Positions 1 to 16,590 of a stretch of DNA of 64,000 nt are shown one piece after another. The notes beneath the pieces are model-generated. The model searched no databases. It was given only the letters and a program-made list of their open reading frames with translations, and was not told the origin of the DNA. Position 1 is the stretch's first letter. Each line of letters begins with the position of its first letter. The stretch lies in contig JAOCPU010000013.1 of assembly GCA_035772785.1 (NCBI GenBank), positions 186,001 to 250,000 on the forward strand. The letters run 5' to 3'. Source of the DNA: Phlebiopsis flavidoalba. Lineage: Eukaryota; Basidiomycota; Agaricomycetes; Polyporales; Phanerochaetaceae. The translations under genes and the position numbers were made by a program.

Positions 1-5009
<5,009 letters not shown>

Positions 5010-6070
5010 GGAACTCCCTGTAGCTCTGCCAGGGACGTCGTGATGGCTCCTGCTACAAGTCGGTGGAGGGATTGGGGGGATAGAGTGTGGGGGTGGGAGG
5101 GGACGACGAGAGTGTGTGTTGAGAGGTGGCAGAGTTCAGAACAGCATGAGGATTGATTGATGGGTAACGTTGGGGAATGCGCACAGCGGCGAAGTGGTGG
5201 AAGAGGAGGGCGGGAGGATGGAGAGTGACCTCGAGCGAATCTGGTGGCCGAGAGACTCTCCAGTACACAACCCTTTACCCTTTCGTCCGATTGTGCGGAT
5301 CCCTGCCAATTGTTCCCAAGATGGGCAGCAATTCGATCCACATGGGGCTGTCATCCTCATCATCCGGGCATTTGGTCCGAATCTTCGTCAACGCCCATTG
5401 TGTTTCGTTTTCCCACCAGTTGAGCACTGCTCTTCTGGGGTCCCTGCGCTCACATCGAGATCTCATTAACCCCTGTTACCCGCCCCGCTGAGCTTGGCCC
5501 CAAGTCCCTGATAAGCATGGCGCAACCCAGCAGTTTTGGTACAGAGCCACGACGATCCGGTCGCTATACAACCTGCTCCTGCTCCATGTAATCTGTGAGC
5601 ACATAGCTGCAGTCGCAGACGACGAGTAACCGCCGGTTTCGGATTTTGGTGCCGAAGATCGACTACGTAGTACGCGGTGCACCGGGTCCGACGCCAACGT
5701 GCCCGGATCCTCTGTCCTCGCTGATTGCCGCCGGCTTCTAGGCTTGTCCGCATTTGGGCCGATTTTGGCGAAACACGGCGCCTACGGCTCGCAGTTGTCG
5801 GGACTCGCTTGCAACCTCGAGCCTCAGCGTTCAACAACATATGCAACTGCCTCACCGCCGGCCTCAGCAGCTGTTTGAAGGTAACTATCATCTCCTCTCC
5901 CACAGCCAATTTGTCTCCCGCTACTCTCGCTCACACGAGTTCTCCAGCGCGCACTCAATCCGCCGGTCAGCTGCTCGCATTTTGGCGTCCCTCCGAGTTG
6001 GAGTCGTCGTGATCACTTCCTCCTCCCCTGCAATCTCTCCACCTTCGACCATACGACCGAACGGAACCGA
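5010..6070. promoter_or_regulatory. Divergent upstream region between RIM15 and RSM18
   Basis: About 1.1 kb separating the minus-strand kinase from the plus-strand mitoribosomal gene. The kinase-proximal half (to about 5470) could still hold its N-terminal exon and leader. A short minus-strand frame there at 5275-5466 contains VLNWWENETQWALTKI, but I could not link it to the kinase. No further gene is recognised. Confidence 0.4.
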
Positions 6071-6810
6071 ATGTTTCAGCCCTACTAGCAGTTCATTTTC
6101 GCGCAGCATTTGCGCCGCACGCCGCTGCGGCCAAGCGTCCCAGTATTCGCTGGGGCAAGCAGCTCCAGGCCGTTATCCTCTACTGCTGCCCGCGGTACGG
6201 ACAGCAGCGACAGCAAGAACGACCACTCAGCGTTGATTCGAGATCTTCGGGAAGCGGGCGAGACCATGAAGGCCCGCGAAAACAGGCCAGTACGTAGCAC
6301 AAGCTACACGTCATGTCTCATGCTCTAATCCTGCATCCGAAGTTGTCTTCCTCCACACCTACTCATCAAACACGGCCGTTCCCCCGTTCGGTGTGTAAAG
6401 TTAGATTCGATGATATATTCCTTAATAACCTTTGCTGCCTTAGTACTTGGACGAGCGACTTTGCTATGGGACGCCGTGTGCGCGACACCAAGGCGGTTCC
6501 CCGCAAGTTCTGGAAGATTGGGCCCTCGCGTGCCGACGCAGAGTATCAAGACGCGTTCCGCCAGCTGGACATCAACCCCTGCACGGAAGTCATGAACTCG
6601 ACGCTGCTGTCCGGCTTCGTGTACGATCTCGGCAAGATCCCCAGCCGCGCGGAGACGAAGCTGACGTGGAGGAGCCAGCGCAAACTGGGCAAGGCCATTC
6701 GCAGAGCAAAAAATGATGCGGGCATCATCCCGCTACACTCGCGGCGCACCCTGCGCCCGTCCCCCGGGGCCTGTGAGGTGTGTTCCGGGCTTACCTGTAC
6801 CTTCTCTTAA
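6071..6810 (+). CDS. RSM18: Mitochondrial small-subunit ribosomal protein bS18m
   Basis: Structural protein of the mitochondrial ribosome small subunit, homologous to bacterial S18. Two exons are visible. The first begins at the ATG at 6071 and encodes a presequence-like region containing SSSRPLSSTAAR (typical matrix-targeting composition) and SKNDHSALIRDLREA. It ends at a GTACGT donor near 6291. The second (from about 6440) carries the S18 core: FWKIGPSRADAEYQDAF, DINPCTEVMNSTLLSGFV, TKLTWRSQRKLGKAIRRAK and GIIPLHSRRTL, which is the family's C-terminal signature. The frame from the start ATG meets a TAG after five codons, probably through an extra base near 6085. The usual RAKMMGII motif reads RAKNDAGII here, an in-frame three-base gain that may be real or two errors. 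The extreme C-terminus after 6775 is uncertain and may include one more small intron. Confidence in the family is high. Confidence 0.87.
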
Positions 6811-9454
6811 TAGACCGTCGGGCTTTGCTATGCGGCTCGCCTATGACTACGCGTGCGCGTGCTTGTTTTCTGCAATGAAGGTAGAGCGGGACGCGTGCTC
6901 GTTGGTGACACTGCTTCCCTCCCCCCGGACCTTTGCCCTACCGCTTTGCACGACTGCGTTCGCGAACGTCTAAAAAGTTGTGATGGCCTACACGTTGCAT
7001 CCCAGAGTACGTACCCCACGAGAAAAAAATTGCATGGGACCGGTGCTCCGGACCAATTCACTTTCCTACACACTCCAAGATTGTCTCGAGACTTCGACCA
7101 AACATTGTTCCTTATCTTAGTCTTCCAGAAGTCAATTGGCCACGCAATGGCGAACGCCGAACAGACTTGATATGGTCCTGAGACCCTGCTCTGGGTGCGC
7201 CTTACCCTCCTTAGAATGAAATCGACCTCAACGGACTTATGATGGGGTTGCGAGCCTCGCTGCCGTTAATTGTGCAATTATTAGCACAGTGCTGACGATC
7301 CCGCTCGGGGAATGAGAGATGGCTCAGGAAAGCCACCATGACTATATGATTGGATATCCTGGGACGCCGCAGGGTCGTTCGGCCGCTCGCATTTGAAGCC
7401 TGAGAGCTAAACAATATACATTCACTTGGTCGTCATCAACACCGCCAGTGCCCGTCATTGACCGTCTGGGCCACAGCTGCAGTAGACGGGGTGCATCACG
7501 CGACCAGCGGCATGATGTTCTAGGCTGCGTTTCGGCAGAGAGAAAACAGCCTGCGGGATGTTGAAGTGGGAACGCGCATTTGGGGGGACGGCGACCGTAC
7601 GAAACTCGGCGTGGGGGTCCCGTACGTTTGCTGATGGCAGGAGTATGAATACAATGAGAGTACACGACAATACCAAGTCTACATTCGGCCAAGAGCATCG
7701 TTGCGAGGTTCTTTCTGCACCACCTGATTAGCCCATGGCCATCTTCGGGGGAAGGCCTACTTTCTAAGTGGGGCGCTTGGGTGAGGGATCGTGTTTTCCG
7801 ACGTGCCGCGTCTTGAGCTGGTCCGCAGTCAAGGTGACCCTCCTCTTTGCACGGATTTGTTGTAGGCTTCCGACAGTGAGAGCATCGCCTGCGCGGAGTC
7901 CGCCTAGGTAAGTACAACAAAAAGCATGTCTTAAGGTGTCACAACCGCCAGAACTTTAAGTGGTCACTCATATGGTACCTTGATAGAGACTTTCTCATAT
8001 GCCACTGCTGTTGTGGTTCTTGAAAGTCCCGCAGTGTCAATGGCCCCTCAGGTCCAGTTCCGTTTGTGCAAGTTCATGTCAGCATGAGCATCTGTCTCAA
8101 CCTCGTTTTTTGGGAGAGCGGTGGTTGACCGCAATGGAGTAATAATGCCTGTTAAGAGCCGTGGATGAGGTCTTTGATGGAAGGTTTGTTGATCATGACG
8201 CGATATTGGAAGTAAGTGTTTGAACGATGCTTCTGGGCGCGTGCGACTCCTACACGTTTGCGGTATAGGATATGGACTACTGTGAAAGGCGTCCGATATA
8301 CGACGCGAATTCTGCCCTTTACCGGACTGTGATTGGGTTCCGAGATTAACAGCACTGCGCGCACCGGCTTTCGCCTGTCGAAGGTACTCGAACATGACGT
8401 ACAATCTCGATGGTTGAGTAGAGTGGCGCGCTGCCCCTACCAACCTATGCATAGGAAAAGTATGGAGCGTACACAATAGCCTCTCAGCAGACTAGTTAAA
8501 TATCCACTAAACACCGCTTCTGTCGATAGACCAGCACCCCAAACCCACAACCACCTCCTCAAATAGATGAAGTGCCACTACACCAAACCGAAAAACACCA
8601 ACAATAGGTCCCCCCATGTGCGCAGATGACCCGTAAGCTATTCGTATTCGGAAACTAGCGAACATAACTATCATTCAGACGTACGCGCCCTGTCCCTGCT
8701 TCAGCATGTATTCATCCAGTTTCACTCCAGATAATATGGAATACTGTGATCCACCGACTCGGACTGAGACGGTGTTTGTGTTCGCTGACTGTGGCAGTCG
8801 CAAAAAACATCCACGACGGTGTAACTAGCAGTGTTAACTTCGTCCACAATATTCACCGAATCATGATACCCATTACTTTCCATAGGGGTATCGACCCTTG
8901 GCTAGCCCCGTCCTGTGCTGATTCACAACCATCTGGACATAGGCAAGTATAAGCTTAACTAACGTAGGTACAACATGCGGGTAAACAATTCAATGTGCAA
9001 TGAACCTTCAGAAGAGTGGCAAGCGAGATTATGTTGGATGACCGTCGAGCGCACTACAACGCTTGTAGGTATTGTAGCGATGTCATGCCTTTACGAATTA
9101 TGAAGGGATAAGTGAAACAGATACTAGCACTTAATCGGGGAGGCGGGTCTCGCGTCCGCCCCCTGGTTTTCGCGGCCCCATGAAGCGTTCATTAATTGGC
9201 ATAGCCTGTGCCACCAGTCTATCAAATGAGTCGCCATGGTTGTAGTGTGAAGAAAGGTGTAGGGGGTGTTCAGGTGTAGACCTGCATTGAAGGGGGGAGT
9301 AACGCGTTTCGCTGACACGCGGTTGCCCGCGACAATATTGTCCCACGTGGTGGATACCACGGGCTGAGCTTTGCAAAGCGCCACAAAGGGACGATCGCTT
9401 AACGGCTTGGTCTTGATCGCGCGGTAAAGTACATAGCCGAGCACTGCACCGAAA
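6811..9454. other. Gene-poor interval, nothing recognised
   Basis: About 2.6 kb with only short open frames on both strands. The longest is minus strand 7342-7920 (about 190 codons, Arg/Pro-rich, no recognisable motif), followed by minus-strand frames at 8048-8476 and 9124-9544. None shows a known domain, a convincing intron pattern or a membrane/signal sequence. I regard them as probable chance frames or remnants. Confidence 0.4.
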
Positions 9455-11720
9455 GTGCCTCACCAGCAACCCACACCTCCACTTGGCTCGTCGCCTACAA
9501 CGATGAGCGAGCTCCTCAACGCGCTCAATCCGCGATATCTCCAACGTGGCCGCGTACGGCCCAAACCGTCAACAGCAGCGCTGCCCCGACCCAGGCTCGT
9601 CGTCACGACCACACCCTCAGACCGATTCATGACGCTATCAGGGACAGGGTCAAGTCCCCCGCAAGCCTCCTCCGCAAGCCTCCCCAAGCTAATACCTCCG
9701 CAATCTAAGCACAATGTACCATACAGCAGTGAGCTCGCAGCTGGCTATGGTGGGTACCCCAACCGGTCCCCACCAGCGCAGAGGCTCCCAACGGTAAGTT
9801 TCCAGTGGCATGCTCGAGCTCAAGTCTTAATTGGATGCAGCACCCCAGCGCACGCACCTATTCCAGCCCAACAGATTCTTAACGAAGTGCTACGAGCAAT
9901 CAATGCGACGAAAGAGGCCTCCGAGCAAGAAAGGCAGCGTAGAATTGCCTGGGAACGGGAACAAGAGGCACGCTATGCTCAAGACCGTGCCGACATGGAG
10001 AAGAGGCTAACAAGAGATGAAGGCACAGATGTCTATGATGCAAGCCCATCATGACCTTACCTCCTATGCCACCCCAGGTCCGTCGTCGAGCATAATCCGA
10101 CTCCAATCTCTGCTCTGCCTGCGCCGAGCGCTGCGTATCGAAGAGCTGCCCCCTCCAGCAGAAGATGGCGTCCAGGCATTTTCCTTCGCCGCCCATGACA
10201 CCCGGGGCCATGGACCAGGAATACATATCTTCACCCCAACCGACATTGCACGTAGCAAGGCTCTATTCAAAATCATCCCTCGTGACTGGATATGCGCCAC
10301 CCCCCCAACTCCCCAGTCACATCCACCCACCCAGCGCTGTCTCTCGTCTTCGCCTAGATTCCTCCCTTCCCCGCTGTGTATCCTAGATCAGCAGCGGACT
10401 CTATCCGCTCGGCCATTGAGCACCCCCCATGCCATTCCTCTGCCCAATTAGCCAAGTCGGCCGATAACACAGCAAAACCCATGAAGGAACATGTCATACT
10501 CTCTGTCAAAGTCGTGTCCCCGGGGTCTGCCTTCGCCGGCACAGACGCCTGTAGTGGCCCCGCACAGCCGCCCGGCAGACGGAGAGACGAGGCGTCGGCA
10601 CTGCCCAGAGAAACAGCCCCGGGCCAGATAAGCGTTCGACGAGGAGTCGGACGCGAGAGGGGACCAAACGGCGCAAGAATGACACGACCGCGCGATGTCT
10701 AACCGGGCAGGTGAGTTTGCAGATGTGAGTGCCCGATCCGAGTTTGACTCAACGGACTACCGCGCGCGTAGCACGACGCTCCGTGTTCACCGTCTATCGC
10801 AGTATGGGCATCACACGAAGGATTCCCCGCGCCTGAGAGCCATGAAGAGGACCGGAAGTTAAGTCCTGACTCGCCAGTCGTTTTCGTCTGGGGGCGTAAC
10901 TTTGAGGCAGTCGTCCACACAACCTCCGCGCCATGAAGCAGGACATTATCGCGGATCTCATCGGCTCACCAACATTTCGATCTGTACAAGACCGTGACCA
11001 GGCCGAAGATTTCAATCGGCAGAGGCATTGAGTCAACATCTTGACCAAACGTCAAAACGCTCAATCAGAAGTGGAAAAATTCAGACGGACCAGAACATGG
11101 CCAAATATCAGCGGTACAGACCTGAGGACAAGAAAAGGCAGGAAGATAGTCTCAGACGGACTGGCGATCCGCAAAGAAAACTTTGATGTACGCCTGCAAG
11201 TCCACATTGGTCATTTCTAACGCTATGTGGCCTTGTCGCAGAAGCTAAAGAAGCCGCACGAAGCGGCGGAAGAGCTCACCCTCTAGTGGCGCATCCTGTC
11301 TTTGACGCTGCCCTCCTCAACGAAGCAAGTCCTCGGAAGAGTTCCATGTGACGAAGAAGCCGACCCCTCCGGCGGCTGTCTGAAGTCATTCAGATTCGGG
11401 GCTTACCATGGCGGAGCTCCCGTCTGCTCAGTCAGCTTACATACGGACACACTAGACGAAGATGAACCTCCAGGAAGTCATCGAGGTTGAACGGAGTGCA
11501 GAACAACAAGCTAGCGACGTCCTGTGCCACGCAAGGAGCGACGTTTTGGCCCCCCCAAAGGGATAAGAACGGGGGGGGGGGGGTAAGACCACGAAACTGC
11601 CGCCTAAGGGCATGGTCGGTTGTGACGCTGGCTATGGTCACGCGCGCCGAGATGAGACTCAATGCAGCAAATCTGCGCGACCCCACCGACCACGACCCTA
11701 CAAGCTAAGTTGAAAGCGAT
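9455..11720 (+). pseudogene. Decayed gene of a coiled-coil hypothetical family
   Basis: Function unknown. The 5' part encodes a Pro/Ser-rich leader followed by a strongly charged helix (LNEVLRAINATKEASEQERQ, then RRIAWEREQEARYAQDRADM at about 9.88-10.01 kb), then a Pro-rich segment with TPGPSSS and PRDW motifs (10.07-10.3 kb). Further on, frames switch repeatedly. Recognisable islands are a charged lysine-rich stretch (KYQRYRPEDKKRQEDSLRR, about 11.1 kb) and a GLPWRSSRLL / TLDEDEP region (11.39-11.47 kb). This order resembles, from memory only, a group of multicopy hypothetical proteins in polypore genomes; I could not check this. No reverse transcriptase, integrase or transposase motif is visible. 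A 13-base G run lies at 11571-11583. Frames are broken throughout, by sequence error, decay or both. Confidence 0.4.
11571..11583. repeat. Homopolymer run of 13 G
   Basis: Longest of several G/C runs in the gene-poor parts; others are near 22684, 26568, 40446 and 61448 (9-12 bases each). Such runs are often miscalled. Confidence 0.8.
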
Positions 11721-11737
11721 GACTCGTTGACTAACCC

Positions 11738-12159
11738 TTGAGATTCAACTGGGCCAGCTTTCCCCCATGCTTGACACGGCGAAAGCGAGAGCTGAGGAGG
11801 AATCCGAAGCCACGAGGGCCCGAGCCTGTCAACTTCAAACAGCCCTCGACACAGCACACACCCAAACCCAGCTATCACAGAACACCTATAGTACCACAGC
11901 CCAACATGGGCTTATACTCGACGATGAGCTCATCACTCGCGCACGGGCACTGCCTACCAATGTAAACAACAGTAATGTACATTGCCACACCGATGGCTCA
12001 CGGGCACCGTCGGAGACTACCATCGTAGGATTACACATATCTAGCATACTAGTATACAGAAAGCCAACGGATGCAAGGATAGATTACGACACCACAGCAG
12101 GAAATGAGAAAGGCATCAGAGACGTGGCGCTGACGCACTCGGTTACTAAAGTCCCATAA
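11738..12159 (+). CDS. Short coiled-coil ORF, unassigned
   Basis: A plus-strand frame of about 130 codons starting at the ATG at 11767. Its first third is Ala/Glu/Arg-rich and predicted helical (LDTAKARAEEESEATRARAC), then turns Thr/Gln-rich. It follows the preceding decayed locus by less than 50 bp and may be its 3' end. No domain is recognised. Confidence 0.25.
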
Positions 12160-12466
12160 CCCCCTCTCGAGCACTTTTTAGAAACGAAGTGATAGAGAGT
12201 GCGAAAAGTACAATTTTTAGATGTCGTCCCATGCCAAAGTCAGCCTCGACCTTTCTCAGCCAGGCTTGAAACGCGGGAGCGACCTGATAGTTTGGTGAGT
12301 GGACAAAAAGTATGGTTATAGACATCGGTAGGCAACCGTACATCGGTGAGGGACAGATCGAGCAACGGAGAAAGCGTCCGCTCAGAGGTAGACAGTTTTC
12401 GAAAACTGCTGTCTAGTCGCCTTTGGGGGCAGCAGGCCGCACAGTCAGAGCGAGGAAGATCCATAC
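12146..12466 (-). CDS. Unassigned protein fragment
   Basis: Two overlapping minus-strand frames give protein-like sequence that fits together across one frame change: LSPLLDLSLTDVRLPTDVY, then NYQVAPAFQAWLRKVEADFG and HLKIVLFALSI, ending near 12146. The composition suggests a genuine C-terminal fragment, but I do not recognise the family. It overlaps the end of the plus-strand coiled-coil frame. A perfect 16-bp palindrome lies at 12393-12408. Confidence 0.2.
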
Positions 12467-12673
12467 ATACCTCTCTCGCTCCTTATCCGGTCGAGAACCG
12501 TAGAAACAGTCCTGGTGTACCGCTCTTCTCGCCGCCCGTCGACGGAGCGACGACCTTGATCTGGGCGAGCCTCCTCGGCCTCGAGGCTCGGCACGAAGCC
12601 CACACGTGCAGTTCTTGCAATCGCCTTCCTTCACGCCGCGCGGTGCGCCACCTTGCACGGCACAGGCTCGACA

Positions 12674-13390
12674 CTACGTCACGGGACGGGCGCGATGGTG
12701 CGTCGGCCGGTGCGTGTCATGGAGGGACTTGAGGGTCGTATGCTCGGCGTCGGAAGGCGCGTTGAGTGTCCTTAGCGCACGTCGTTTCGAAGCTTGGCGG
12801 GGCGGGATCGATCTTATCGGCCGGAGAAGAGGCATCGGCAAGTGGCTGCTTGGGGCAGCGGACGTTGCGCCGGCGCCCCCCCCGCCGTTCTGCGCGATCA
12901 AGTCACCCTCGGAGGGCCGATAGTGGCTGAGAAATGTTAAAGCCTGCTGAGGGTCAATTGAGGTGTAAAGAGCAGGTCGGCGGTGAACCTCCGAGAACAG
13001 CTGTGGAGGTTGCGAGGCGTATGCCCATAGGTTCGGCGACACACCCGAGCATCTTGGTAAGGATGAGACGGACAGCTTAGGCCGCCACAGACGCTGCGTA
13101 CTCTTCAGCAGAGAGCACCGAACGTGCACCAGATGCAAATGTTGTGGTAGGCAAATGAAGTGGCATAGGTGGATAGCAACAGCAAGAATGAGTTTCATGT
13201 CTGACGGCGTGTACGGTGAATTGTGTGAGCATACCTCCGTCAAGTAGCCTGTCCAGCAGTTTTGCTTGGTCGACATTCCTGGTTCTCCTCCAATCGGGGT
13301 CACGAGGGTTTTGGTACTGGCCATCGGAGGCATGGTGAGCGAGCCAATGCAAGAGAGCAGGACCTTGACCGCGGACACGGACCAGCACAC
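12674..13390 (-). CDS. Uncharacterised ORF, possibly a membrane protein
   Basis: A 238-codon minus-strand frame with an alternative overlapping frame at 13077-13388. It contains a hydrophobic stretch (LILAVAIHLCHFICL) near 13.17 kb and a Ser/Pro/Arg-rich C-terminal half. The layout (membrane segment, then a polar tail) loosely resembles the DUF6534-type fungal membrane proteins, but no diagnostic motif is clear. Frame continuity near the hydrophobic segment is doubtful. Treat as hypothetical. Confidence 0.25.
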   Translation of the reverse strand: MCWSVSAVKVLLSCIGSLTMPPMASTKTLVTPIGGEPGMSTKQNCWTGYLTEVCSHNSPYTPSDMKLILAVAIHLCHFICLPQHLHLVHVRCSLLKSTQRLWRPKLSVSSLPRCSGVSPNLWAYASQPPQLFSEVHRRPALYTSIDPQQALTFLSHYRPSEGDLIAQNGGGGAGATSAAPSSHLPMPLLRPIRSIPPRQASKRRALRTLNAPSDAEHTTLKSLHDTHRPTHHRARPVT

Positions 13391-13810
13391 GAACCTTTTT
13401 GCGAGTCGGTGGTGGCTACAGGCAGCAGCGTAGAGTGCCAGCAGGTGACATTGATGCTGTTAACGAAAGGAGTGGACAAATGCGTTGCTACGAAAGGGCC
13501 GGATGGGGGAGGGGGTGGTGGTGAGCGGTCAAATGGGATTTAAGAGAGCTTGGGTGGGGAGAGATCTCCCTAAAAATCTAACCGGTTGGGAGAGCGTGAA
13601 ATTAGACGTGCCTTCCGTCGACCTCATTTCCACCCTGTCACGTCACACTCCCGTCACAAGCGAGTCACAAAACGCCTTACTAATCTAGGTGAGTCAGGCT
13701 ACCCCCGGGCTGGCAGCGAATGGGAACCGTGCGAATTGGTGACACAACCTCTCGCAAGCAGGGAGCGCAATTCAAAGAGCATCACAGCAGAGCAGCGTTG
13801 TAATTATATA

Positions 13811-13824
13811 TGTTGTCGACAACA
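13811..13824. repeat. 14-bp perfect palindrome
   Basis: TGTTGTCGACAACA, a perfect dyad whose central ten bases (TTGTCGACAA) also form the centre of the 20-bp palindrome at 17151-17170. It lies just downstream of the b5 reductase locus in a region with no recognised gene. Confidence 0.7.
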
Positions 13825-13898
13825 AATGCTGCAGGACGAGGCTACATAAATCGCTTATGCTGTCCATACATGTTTGTCACGCCGCGTCGCCGCTGATG

Positions 13899-15184
13899 TC
13901 ATCGAACCGCCACGCTAGGGCGGTCTCCCCAACAGGTGTTTCCGCCGGAATCTGAATGTGGTACGACAAACGCACGTCCGCGAACACGCAGACAGGTTCG
14001 CGAACGTACTCTAATTAGCATCTGCTCTTGGTGGTTGTGGCGTCTGATCCATAGCTTCCACACTTGATCCGGTCGGCAGCCGAGTGTCCCCAGGACGCCG
14101 CCGACAGGACCTTGGGAGTAATTACGGCCGTAAGGCCCTGCAATTGCATTGATCATCCTAATGCACGGGAAATGAGTGGTCCTTATCTGATAAGCAGGAT
14201 CAGCCGCACTCACGGTTCCGGCCCACAAACGAGGAACAAGATATTCTTGTCCTCTGCTCGGACAGACTTTGACGGCCCAAGACGTAACAAACTCTGCCAC
14301 CATGATGTCGAAGCACGAGGTGCGAGAACGTGTTCAACAGCCGTTTGTCCGATGCGACCGACTTGCAACTTGTGGGTAGGGAGTGATTCCGAAACAGAAC
14401 CATCGGCCTCGTCAACGAACAACTTAACTCTGAGTTGTGCCGGGTTCGCAGAGGCATGCGAAAGCAAAGGTTGAATTATTTCGGGTGGTGGGAGCTCGGC
14501 CGGGGTTCGCGACGAGTGCAGGAGCGTGAAGCGGGTATTTGGAGCGATCCCTGGCGCAGACAGCAGGGATGCGTGTATAAGTTGATAGAAAGGTGTTATG
14601 CCCGTTCCACCAGAAATCTTCAGGTGGGTTAGATCGGGGTCGGGCAGTGCGCGTCACGAAGTACTAACCATAATGATTTCGTCCCACTCTTGTTCTTGCC
14701 AGGGCCATGTCTTGAGCGGACCGCGGATTTCAATCCGGTCACCCTCGCGTTTCGAATGAAGCCACCGTCCGACTTCGCCTTTCGGGTAACGCTTTACCCA
14801 GAACTTCATATTCCCTTGGTCGTCAATGCCTTCCAAAGGAGTATAGGGTCTTTCCACTTGAATATCATCATCCTTGATGAAGATGGACCATATGGGAGCA
14901 AACAGTCCCTCTTGCATTGGCGGTATAGATTCGCGAGGCACGGTGAGAGTCATCAGCCGAGTATTCGGATCTTTACATTGCGTCGTAGACGTGACTGCCA
15001 CCGGAGTGAAGTGAGAAGGCGAGAGCGCGACATTGTGCAAGGTCGGGGCCGACCTCGAGACATCCGGCCAGAGGAAGTACGCCCCAACGAGCGAGACACC
15101 GCCAAGCGTCGAAGTCCAAAGCGCTACGCGCCGCAGCGTGTTTGATGAAGATGCGGGTGTGGCGGACGCATAGAATCGTTTCAC
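13899..15184 (-). CDS. NADH-cytochrome b5 reductase / Cyc2-like mitochondrial FAD oxidoreductase
   Basis: FAD- and NAD(P)H-binding oxidoreductase of the ferredoxin-NADP reductase superfamily. The N-terminus carries a basic Ser/Ala-rich presequence (KRFYASATPASSSNTLRR) and one membrane segment (about residues 20-38), suggesting anchoring in the mitochondrial inner membrane. FAD motif RPYTPLEG is at about 14.83 kb. NAD-binding SGGTGITPFYQLI follows an intron at about 14621-14669. The CGPEP motif precedes a second intron (about 14161-14216). The last exon holds IAGPYGRNYSQGPVGGVLG and ends near QVWKL, where relatives usually stop; here the frame stays open to 13899. Unlike its neighbours it shows no frameshift across three exons. 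The ATG is not clear: the frame opens after an apparent acceptor at 15184, so a short first exon probably lies upstream. A Cyc2-type or Mcr1-type role cannot be separated from sequence alone. Confidence 0.85.
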
Positions 15185-15453
15185 TGGGGATATCGTAGTA
15201 CGTCGTATGTCACTTCTGTGACACTGATGACCGTAGGGATTGATACCGAGAGCACAAACAGGTTAAAGACAAATTCGCAAAAGAGGGAAGTCAATACGAA
15301 CGGGTGCAACAACACGCACAAACACAAATCCCGCTCAGTCGCGAAGGCGCTTGCTCCTCGGGACTTCAACACATCCACATCCCTAGTGTATACCATCGTC
15401 CAACCAGACGAGTTAATATCTCTTTACGACCTTCTTCACGATTTGTCACGACC

Positions 15454-16590
15454 ATGAAGCGCTCCTTTGACTCTAGCTTTGTAACAGGTTCCAACAGTGC
15501 ATCTACTTCTCGCACACACTCTTTACACCGACGTAGTGCCCCGCTGGCGGCGCACCCGTTTCCTGAAGAATACATTAATCTAGGCTACCCTCAAGAGCAA
15601 CCCCTGCTCACACCTACACGCTATATCTTAGCTGACTATGAAGGCGACACGGACCTTCAGTCCATGTGGTTTCAACCCGTTACACAAACGACCCCGGGCC
15701 CTACGCTCTGGTCTCGACCTCAACCTCCCGGGACGTCCCTTACCGGTCTCGTCATCCCTTTGCCACCAAACGGCCCCTGTGAGCATTCCGTACCTAATAT
15801 CTTCAGCACCTGTCCTCGCGCCTTTTCTCGCGACTTTTTCGGACCCCTCAGTTCCCACCCGATCTCAACACTCGATATTTGCAATGCGGTCGAAAATCAT
15901 AGCACCTTACTTCCTATTGCCCAATCTTGTCTTCTACCAGAGGTTGCAAACCAACTCCCCTCTGCCACAAGATGCCTCTACATACCAACTGTCCAAGTCA
16001 CGCACTTTGAAGCTCAGTCGTTCTGCCTCGTCCGACTCATCCGAAGGCCAATTTTTCGATGCTGGTCCGATGTTCCAGCCTATTTTGCTCCTACTGGGGT
16101 ACCCGATATCTGCCGTGGACGTGACTATGCACTCTCCTGACAGGTCCTGTTGTCGGCATCTTTCCTGACCGTGCAAACTTTCGCGCACATCCGAAAAGAA
16201 AACGGACAAGTCTCCCGTCATCGTGTGTCAAGTTTGAAGACGTCACAGGCGGACGCTCCGCCCCCGTTTGCCTGCCTCAGGTTGATGATGAAAGAACACC
16301 GGAGGCCAGCAACTTTGATGTACGAATCTCCGAAGCCCATGCCCGAGGTTTAGCCCCAAGATGTCGAGACACGCTATTTACTGAAGACGCCTCTCACCGC
16401 TATCGTCCCTGTTCTGACGGAACGCATGTCAAGCAAGATAGCACCATACAACCTCTCGCGCATTGCCGCCCCTACCCCACGACAGGGCTCACGTATGCTC
16501 CCGCATGTCTCTCTACCCATGCAGCCCCACGTCGATTTGCCACCCGCACCAAACCGTCGGCTCCAGAATCGTCTTCTTCTACGTTCTAGA
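15454..16590 (+). CDS. Uncharacterised Pro/Ser-rich protein
   Basis: Not recognised. From the ATG at 15454 a long frame runs to 16140 (MKRSFDSSFVTGSNSASTS..., rich in Pro, Ser and Thr). A second reading frame with better protein character takes over near 15.95-16.15 kb (KLSRSASSDSSEGQFFDAG), and a third stays open from 16143 to 16589 with no in-frame ATG (GPVVGIFPDRANFRAHPKRK, KFEDVTGG, then an Arg-rich end). The three pieces read as one protein interrupted by one or two frame changes, in keeping with errors elsewhere in the window. It lies divergent from the b5 reductase, 270 bp away. No signal peptide or domain is evident. Confidence 0.45.

Noticed and set aside
7342..7920. 192-codon minus-strand frame
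   Set aside because: No domain, Arg/Pro/Cys composition of a chance frame, and no neighbouring exon structure.
9455..12159. Possible LTR or LINE retrotransposon
   Set aside because: No reverse transcriptase (YADD/FADD), integrase or protease motif and no paired terminal repeats were found.
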